A stretch of DNA of 9,977 nucleotides from Megamonas hypermegale (GTDB taxonomy: Bacteria > Bacillota > Negativicutes > Selenomonadales > Selenomonadaceae). The translations under genes and the position numbers were made by a program. The notes under the pieces were generated by a model, which made no database searches, was not told the DNA's origin, and was given only the letters and a program-made list of their open reading frames with translations. Shown here in pieces: positions 6,118-9,977 of this stretch (position 1 is the stretch's first letter; each line of letters opens with the position of its first letter). Where the stretch lies: assembly GCA_002314325.1 (NCBI GenBank), contig DCFC01000037.1, positions 10,071 through 20,047 on the forward strand, written 5' to 3'.

Positions 6118-6903
6118 CTATACAGCCGCTTCATTGAATAGAATTCTTTCAATAGACAAAGCTTTATTTGTTCTGTCGTCCGTTTCCAGAACGACGGCGC
6201 TGAACACGTTCGGTCCGTCCGCCACTTCAAAACGCACCGGGCGGCATGTTATGAATTTTTCGATGGCATTGTTTACATTGATGCCCAGACTGGAATTGTA
6301 CGGTCCGACCATGCCCAAATCGCTGATGTAGGCGGTGCCTTTCGGTAAAAGACGGTTATCCGCCGTCTGTACGTGCGTATGTGTGCCGACAACGCAGGTT
6401 ACTTTGCCGTCAAGATAAAATCCCATGGCTATTTTTTCGGATGTGGCTTCGGCGTGAATATCCACAAGAATGATGTCGCAGCGGTTGCGTATTTTCTTTA
6501 AGATTTCATCCACTTTCTGGAAAGGACAGTCCATCGGCGGCATGAACGTTCTGCCGGATACGTTGATTACACCGATTGTTTTGGCTTTGAACGGGTAAAG
6601 GCAGTAGCCTCTGCCCGGAGCGCCTTCAGGATAATTGGCCGGACGGATTAAAAACGGTTCGTTATCAATGAACGATACGATTTCCTTCTGGTCCCAGATA
6701 TGGTTGCCGCTCGTGATGATATCGGCTCCCGCGCTGTATATTTCATCTAAAGTCTTGCGGTTGATGCCGCGGCCGCCGGCGATATTTTCGCCGTTTACCA
6801 CGACGACATCAATACTGTATTTGCGGCGAAGCTCCGGTATATATTTGCGGAACGCTTCTCTGCCGGGACGGCCGCAGACATCTCCAACTATTAAAAATTT
6901 CAA
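6118..6903 (-). CDS. ymdB: YmdB-family metallophosphoesterase
   Basis: Calcineurin-like phosphoesterase of the TIGR00282 family, 261 residues, close to B. subtilis YmdB (264). B. subtilis YmdB acts on cyclic nucleotides and controls biofilm versus motility and nanotube formation. Metal ligands are visible: Asp8 in GDVCGRPGR, Glu39/Asn40 in NGEN, Asn67/His68 in GNHIWD, His150 in HAEATSEK, and His175 and His177 in GTHTHVQTADNR. All look intact. The start is a TTG: a strong GGAGG lies 8 bases before it, the reading frame starts with MKFLIVGD as in the family, and no ATG is available. The upstream gene stops 14 bases before it, so the two form an operon. In many Firmicutes ymdB directly follows rny; here an unknown gene and a terminator come between. 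Confidence 0.95.
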   Translation of the reverse strand: MKFLIVGDVCGRPGREAFRKYIPELRRKYSIDVVVVNGENIAGGRGINRKTLDEIYSAGADIITSGNHIWDQKEIVSFIDNEPFLIRPANYPEGAPGRGYCLYPFKAKTIGVINVSGRTFMPPMDCPFQKVDEILKKIRNRCDIILVDIHAEATSEKIAMGFYLDGKVTCVVGTHTHVQTADNRLLPKGTAYISDLGMVGPYNSSLGINVNNAIEKFITCRPVRFEVADGPNVFSAVVLETDDRTNKALSIERILFNEAAV

Positions 6904-6917
6904 AAATCAAACCTCCA

Positions 6918-7442
6918 TTATTTGTTGTAAACAATAACTCTGCCATTTTCGCGAATACCAACCATTTTTTCTTCCACCGGATTTATTTTCAGGCTGCCCA
7001 GCATGGTATCGATTAATTCCAGCTGGGATAAAATGCCCGTATCGACGAGCGGTACTTTGTCCGGTTCACTGATGAGATTTTTGGCAAATCTGTCTTTGAC
7101 TATTTCATTAAGCAGACGGAGTTCTCCGTGCGAAAAAGTTTTTACATCTCTCGTTATATTGATGAATGTAGCTTTTTCCCGAACTTCCAAAACAATATCA
7201 TTTTTTTCCGGTACTAAATTTTCCAGATACTGATAAGAGAGAATACTGTCTTCTAAAAATTCTCTGGTCTGTGATAAGTCTTCATCGTTTAAAATTCTGT
7301 CGACTGTATAACTGATATAGACTTCTTCATGCTCCGGTTCAACGGATATCTCACTGATTTCCGGATAGCACAGCAGTATGGAAGTCAGCAGATTTATACA
7401 ATCCATATTCGGTTTTTTGCGTTGTTTTAAATTCATGTTCAT
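6918..7442 (-). CDS. Unrecognised 174-residue cytoplasmic protein, upstream partner of ymdB
   Basis: I do not recognise this protein. I start it at the ATG at 7442. A GAGG site lies 11 bases upstream, and the reading frame beyond it (to 7571) crosses the promoter and part of the rny terminator. An ATG two codons later (7436) is possible. The N-terminus is basic (KQRKKP, residues 6-11). The rest is acidic, with mixed helix/strand character, rich in Leu, Ile, Glu and Asp, and ends GIRENGRVIVYNK. There is no signal peptide, membrane segment or cysteine cluster, so it is likely a soluble cytoplasmic protein. It forms an operon with ymdB (14-base gap). A functional link to YmdB or to RNA decay is inference from position only. 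Confidence 0.75.
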   Translation of the reverse strand: MNMNLKQRKKPNMDCINLLTSILLCYPEISEISVEPEHEEVYISYTVDRILNDEDLSQTREFLEDSILSYQYLENLVPEKNDIVLEVREKATFINITRDVKTFSHGELRLLNEIVKDRFAKNLISEPDKVPLVDTGILSQLELIDTMLGSLKINPVEEKMVGIRENGRVIVYNK

Positions 7443-7490
7443 TTTGTTATAAACCTCACTAATCCTGCAGCAAAGTCTTGTTTCTATTAT

Positions 7491-7499
7491 TTTATAGCA
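7491..7499 (-). promoter_or_regulatory. Extended -10 promoter of the 174-residue gene and ymdB
   Basis: On the minus strand TGCTATAAA (7499-7491) is an extended -10 element about 49 bases before the gene start. No good -35 is visible at 17 bases; the stretch TTGCGC belongs to the neighbouring inverted repeat. It is the only promoter-like sequence between the rny terminator and the gene. Confidence 0.55.
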
Positions 7500-7509
7500 A
7501 TTTGCTGTT

Positions 7510-7530
7510 TGGCGCAATGTAATTGCGCCA
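7510..7530. repeat. Perfect 9-bp inverted repeat at the promoter (possible operator)
   Basis: TGGCGCAAT and ATTGCGCCA form 9-bp perfect arms around a 3-base centre (GTA). The dyad overlaps the -35 region of the promoter of the 174-residue gene. As DNA it is a good operator shape. As RNA on the plus strand it would be a hairpin with a T-rich stretch six bases after it, but no plus-strand gene precedes it. Confidence 0.6.
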
Positions 7531-7569
7531 GGTACTTTTTTTGTCGTACAAAGAAAAATGAGTAAGCAC

Positions 7570-7610
7570 AAAAAAACAGTTGTTATTTCTATTTAATAAC
7601 AACTGTTTTT
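7570..7610 (-). terminator. Intrinsic terminator of rny
   Basis: AAAAACAGTTGTTAT (7572-7586) pairs perfectly with ATAACAACTGTTTTT (7596-7610), a 15-bp stem with a 9-base loop. Seven U follow on the minus strand (7576-7570). It begins 12 bases after the rny stop. It cuts rny off from the ymdB operon. Confidence 0.93.
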
Positions 7611-7621
7611 ACTGTTCTCAT

Positions 7622-9166
7622 TTATTTTGCGTAATCGACAACACGTGTTTCTCGAATTACCGTTACTTTAATCTGTCCCGGATATTCCAGTTCAGCTTCA
7701 ATTTTCTTCGTTATATCATGTGCCAGTGCTACAGTGGACAGGTCATCCATCTTATCCGGTTTTACCATGATGCGGATTTCGCGGCCTGCCTGAATAGCAA
7801 AGGAACGTTCTACGCCGTCAAATGATTCGGCGATTTCTTCCAGTCGTTTCAGACGTTTCAGATACGATTCGAGGCTTTCGCGTCTAGCACCCGGACGAGC
7901 GGCTGAAACGGCGTCAGCTGCGGCTACGAGTACGGCTTCGACTGTTTTAGCCTCTTCATCGCCGTGATGAGCTGCGATAGCATTTATAACGTCGCTCGAT
8001 TCACGGTATTTTTTCGCTAAATCGGCACCGATAGTTACGTGCGGTCCTTCAACTTCGTGGTCGATGGCTTTGCCGATATCATGCAAAAGACCGCTGCGTT
8101 TGGCAAGTGCCACGTCTACGCCCAGTTCTGCCGCCATGACGCCGGCGAGATGAGCGACTTCTATGGAATGATTGAGTACATTCTGACCGTAGCTTGTACG
8201 GTATTTCAGACGGCCTAACAGTTTAACCAGTTCTTGGTGCAGTCCGTGCACGCCCGTTTCAAAGCATGCCTGTTCGCCGGCTTCTTTAATGCGCTGGTCA
8301 ACTTCACGGCGCGCTTTTTCCACCATTTCCTCGATGCGTGCCGGATGAATTCGTCCGTCAGCAATCAGTTTTTCGAGAGCAATGCGGGCGATTTCACGGC
8401 GTACCGGGTCGAAACCGGATAAGATAACGGCCTCTGGTGTATCGTCGATGATTAAATCAATGCCCGTAAGTGTTTCCAATGCGCGGATATTTCTACCCTC
8501 ACGGCCGATAATGCGGCCTTTCATTTCATCATTCGGCAGTGCTACGACAGAAACTGTCGTTTCCGCCACATGGTCGGCGGCGCAACGCTGGATAGCCTGA
8601 GATATGATGTTTCTGGCGCGTTTTTCCGCTTCGTCCTTTGCCTGCTGTTCATATTCTTTAATCATAACAGCCTTATCGTGTTTAATTTCGATTTCGGCAT
8701 CGGATAAGAGCATGGCACGGGCATCTTCTGCCGTGAGACCCGATATGCGTTCCAGCTCTTCCATCTGTTTAGCATGCAGCGCATCTATGCGCGCCTGCGA
8801 TTTATCAATTTCATTTTCTTTGCGGCTCAAAATTTCTTCTTTTCGTTCCAAAGAGTCGATTTTTCTGTCCAGATTTTCCTCTTTTTGTACTAAACGGCGT
8901 TCCTGACGAGAAAGTTCGTTTCTACGGTCCTTTGTATCACGATCGAGCTCCTGACGCATTCTGTGTATTTCTTCTTTTGCTTCAAGAGTTGCTTCTTTTT
9001 TCTTCGTTTCAATCTGTTTTTCCGCTTCGGTTATTATACGTTTCGCTTCAACTTCAGCAGAACCTATCTGTGCTTCTGCACTTCGTTTTCTCAGCCAATA
9101 TCCTGCGCCCAAGCCGACAACAAGTGCAAGTATTATCGCTAATATTAATTCAACGATAATCTTCAC
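7622..9166 (-). CDS. rny: Ribonuclease Y
   Basis: Membrane-anchored endoribonuclease that initiates mRNA decay, 514 residues, usual length about 510-520. One N-terminal membrane segment (about residues 4-24) is followed by a long charged coiled coil (about 25-190), a KH RNA-binding domain with [12 protein letters not shown] (217-228), and an HD phosphohydrolase domain with the catalytic His362-Asp363 in [12 protein letters not shown]. All parts look intact. The C-terminal end [14 protein letters not shown] is typical. The only standard start codon is a GTG at 9166; its first G is the last G of the GGGGGG ribosome binding site, leaving no spacer. An in-frame TAA lies three codons upstream. The true start may be a rare codon such as ATT at 9160. 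The gene has a long structured leader with a strong promoter, and its own terminator, so it is monocistronic. Confidence 0.97.
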   Translation of the reverse strand: MKIIVELILAIILALVVGLGAGYWLRKRSAEAQIGSAEVEAKRIITEAEKQIETKKKEATLEAKEEIHRMRQELDRDTKDRRNELSRQERRLVQKEENLDRKIDSLERKEEILSRKENEIDKSQARIDALHAKQMEELERISGLTAEDARAMLLSDAEIEIKHDKAVMIKEYEQQAKDEAEKRARNIISQAIQRCAADHVAETTVSVVALPNDEMKGRIIGREGRNIRALETLTGIDLIIDDTPEAVILSGFDPVRREIARIALEKLIADGRIHPARIEEMVEKARREVDQRIKEAGEQACFETGVHGLHQELVKLLGRLKYRTSYGQNVLNHSIEVAHLAGVMAAELGVDVALAKRSGLLHDIGKAIDHEVEGPHVTIGADLAKKYRESSDVINAIAAHHGDEEAKTVEAVLVAAADAVSAARPGARRESLESYLKRLKRLEEIAESFDGVERSFAIQAGREIRIMVKPDKMDDLSTVALAHDITKKIEAELEYPGQIKVTVIRETRVVDYAK

Positions 9167-9174
9167 CCCCCTTT
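9166..9174 (-). promoter_or_regulatory. Unusual rny ribosome binding site overlapping the GTG start
   Basis: The minus strand reads AAAGGGGGG immediately into TGAAG, with the last G also being the first base of the GTG start. A spacing of 5 or 8 bases would instead fit the ATT or ATC codons at 9160 and 9157. This decides between a badly spaced GTG and a non-standard start. Confidence 0.6.
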
Positions 9175-9200
9175 ACTTCAAATTTTCTAAAAATATGTTT

Positions 9201-9216
9201 TAATCAATTTTGATTA
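9201..9216. repeat. Dyad TAATCAA-N2-TTGATTA before rny
   Basis: Seven-base perfect inverted arms with a 2-base centre lie 35 bases upstream of the rny GTG. The short centre suits a protein-binding DNA palindrome better than an RNA hairpin. It is downstream of the promoter, so a bound protein would act as a roadblock. Confidence 0.5.
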
Positions 9217-9228
9217 GAAACTTTTGCA

Positions 9229-9247
9229 GGATATTTGCAGAATATCC
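9229..9247 (-). repeat. 7-bp hairpin in the rny leader
   Basis: GGATATT (9229-9235) and AATATCC (9241-9247) pair perfectly around a 5-base loop. The loop and flank on the minus strand carry a repeated CTGCAAA. No U-run follows, so it is not a terminator. Confidence 0.5.
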
Positions 9248-9318
9248 ATACATTTTTTATAAATCCGCTGAAGTTTCCGCAACGGACATAGTTAGCGTTG
9301 ATTGTCTTTTGACAAAAT

Positions 9319-9337
9319 AAAAAAGCCCGAAGACCTT
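9319..9337 (-). terminator. UUCG-loop terminator-like hairpin at the start of the rny leader
   Basis: On the minus strand AAGGTC (9337-9332), the tetraloop TTCG (9331-9328) and GGCTTT (9327-9322) form a 6-bp stem with two G-U pairs, closed by the very stable C(UUCG)G loop. Further U's follow to 9319. It lies only about 13 bases after the expected transcription start. It may be an attenuator, a pause signal or a 5'-end stabiliser. Confidence 0.45.
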
Positions 9338-9356
9338 GTTCACGCTCATAAAAGAT

Positions 9357-9385
9357 ATTTTAAAGGTTTTTAGAAATAGTGTCAA
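9357..9385 (-). promoter_or_regulatory. Strong sigma-A promoter of rny
   Basis: On the minus strand a perfect -35 TTGACA (9385-9380) and TAAAAT (9362-9357, 5 of 6) are separated by exactly 17 bases. It lies between the terminator of the previous gene and the rny leader. Confidence 0.85.
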
Positions 9386-9409
9386 GATTTTACATTCGTC
9401 TATAGGCAT

Positions 9410-9441
9410 AAAAAAAGCTATTGTTTCAGAAAAACAATAGC
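9410..9441 (-). terminator. Intrinsic terminator of the YbjN-like gene
   Basis: GCTATTGTTT (9417-9426) and AAACAATAGC (9432-9441) form a perfect 10-bp stem with a 5-base loop. Seven U follow on the minus strand (9416-9410). It begins 10 bases after the stop of the YbjN-like gene. Confidence 0.92.
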
Positions 9442-9451
9442 CTATGGTTTT

Positions 9452-9913
9452 CTAGCTCCAGAGAAGCTTCATCCAGTTCGGATATTCCTGTTCCAGATGG
9501 CTGTTTATCGCGCTTAGAAGGTCGATGACCAAATCGCCGTCCGTTTCGTTTTTGTTGCTCGGGATGTACATATCGAGATACAGCGCCTCGTCCATGCCCA
9601 GATAATATTTTATCGCTTTGTACGTTATATTCATTTCGTTGACGCAGCGGATGAATTCATCTTTGTTTTTTATAAAGGTAATATCCGGTATAACCTGCAC
9701 GCGGATTACCGTATAGATGCTGTCATCCATTATCACGACGGCCGGAAGCTTCTGTCCGAATACTTTTACATACGTATGGAAAGTGACGCGGCTACGATTA
9801 TCTGCACCTTCAGCACTGTCACCCGCTGTATCTGTATTTGCCTCCTCCACTCTGAAGTAAGTAATGTTTTTTTCAGCCAGATATTGTTTAAAGCTGTCTG
9901 CCTTTAAATTCAT
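9452..9913 (-). CDS. YbjN-domain-like protein (putative)
   Basis: Protein of 153 residues from the chosen start. It resembles YbjN-type proteins, which have a fold like type III secretion chaperones: an N-terminal helix (ADSFKQYLAEKNI), then strands with VVIMDDSIYTVIRVQV, then helices and a conserved-looking LGMDEALYLDMYIPSN stretch, ending in an acidic helix and PNWMKLLW. A low-complexity, charged insert (about residues 25-40) sits between the first helix and the strands. The biochemical role of this family is unclear. There is no signal peptide or membrane segment. I start at the ATG at 9913, 8 bases after an AAGGTG site; the in-frame GTG at 9922 overlaps that site. It is a single-gene unit with its own terminator. 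Family assignment is from pattern memory only, so I am moderately sure. Confidence 0.7.
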   Translation of the reverse strand: MNLKADSFKQYLAEKNITYFRVEEANTDTAGDSAEGADNRSRVTFHTYVKVFGQKLPAVVIMDDSIYTVIRVQVIPDITFIKNKDEFIRCVNEMNITYKAIKYYLGMDEALYLDMYIPSNKNETDGDLVIDLLSAINSHLEQEYPNWMKLLWS

Positions 9914-9935
9914 TTTGCTCACACCTTTTGTTCGT

Positions 9936-9943
9936 ATTTTATA
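9936..9943 (-). promoter_or_regulatory. Possible -10 of the YbjN-like gene
   Basis: TATAAAAT (9943-9936, minus strand) lies 22 bases before the chosen ATG. I see no good -35 at the proper distance, so this is weak. Confidence 0.3.
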
Positions 9944-9977
9944 CCTGTTATGCCAGTTGATTTCCTAAAGCAGTATA

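Larger units (their letters stand above)
9167..9350 (-). promoter_or_regulatory. Long structured 5' leader of rny
   Basis: About 180 bases separate the expected transcription start (near 9350) from the rny start. Going downstream on the minus strand I see a C(UUCG)G tetraloop hairpin followed by U's (9337-9319), a small TTGTC-AAAA-GACAA hairpin (9315-9302), two mutually exclusive pairings around 9300-9276, a 7-bp hairpin (9247-9229) and a 14-of-16 dyad (9216-9201). I recognise no known riboswitch class. A 30-codon open frame (9349-9257) also lies in it, but without a ribosome binding site. Confidence 0.6.

Noticed and set aside
7443..7571. Longer form of the 174-residue protein (217 residues)
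   Set aside because: The extension crosses the promoter, the inverted repeat and the edge of the rny terminator, and has no family-like pattern.
1..9977. CRISPR array, insertion sequence, prophage, tRNA or defence genes
   Set aside because: I saw no regularly spaced repeats, transposase or integrase motifs, terminal repeats, or tRNA-like folds. The window is mostly conserved chromosomal genes.

Overview
The window looks like a stretch of Firmicutes (Bacillota) chromosome. Every gene I accept is on the minus strand, so transcription runs from high to low coordinates. The evidence is a Bacillus-like core set (RNase Y, YmdB, SpoVS and a PdxK of the Bacillus/Staphylococcus two-cysteine type), strong AGGAGG-like ribosome binding sites, intrinsic terminators with U-runs, and at least two near-consensus sigma-A promoters. 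A periplasmic-adaptor (HlyD/YbhG-like) efflux operon, more typical of cells with an outer membrane, suggests a diderm Firmicute such as a Negativicute. That placement is an inference, not something I could test.

Layout in transcription order. (1) 9913-9452: a small YbjN-like protein, ending in a clear terminator. (2) 9385-9167: a strong promoter followed by a long structured leader. (3) 9166-7622: RNase Y (rny), transcribed alone and closed by a 15-bp terminator. (4) 7442-6118: an unrecognised 174-residue protein followed 14 bases later by ymdB, behind an extended -10 promoter and a 9-bp inverted repeat. (5) 6028-5768: spoVS, preceded by a sequence that closely matches a sigma-H promoter and followed by a long hairpin. 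(6) 5640-4810: a P-loop ATPase fused to an Asp23 domain, with its own terminator. (7) 4664-3864: pdxK with a very good sigma-A promoter and terminator. (8) 3735-176: a four-gene efflux operon (adaptor, two ATPases, permease) with overlapping or nearly abutting genes and its own promoter. Bases 1-175 hold no supportable gene.

How the genes work together. RNase Y, YmdB and SpoVS are usually near each other in Firmicutes and act in RNA decay, cell-fate/biofilm control and sporulation or development. Here promoters and terminators split them into separate units, which suggests independent control. The adaptor/ATPase/ATPase/permease operon matches the YbhG-YbhF-YbhS/R exporter plan, with the double ATPase YbhF split into two genes and only one permease. 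PdxK salvages vitamin B6.

I see no mobile element, CRISPR array, tRNA, rRNA or defence system. Most of the window is conserved housekeeping DNA. The least explained parts are the RNase Y leader and start site, the 174-residue protein, the ATPase-Asp23 fusion, and the uneven ATPase pair.
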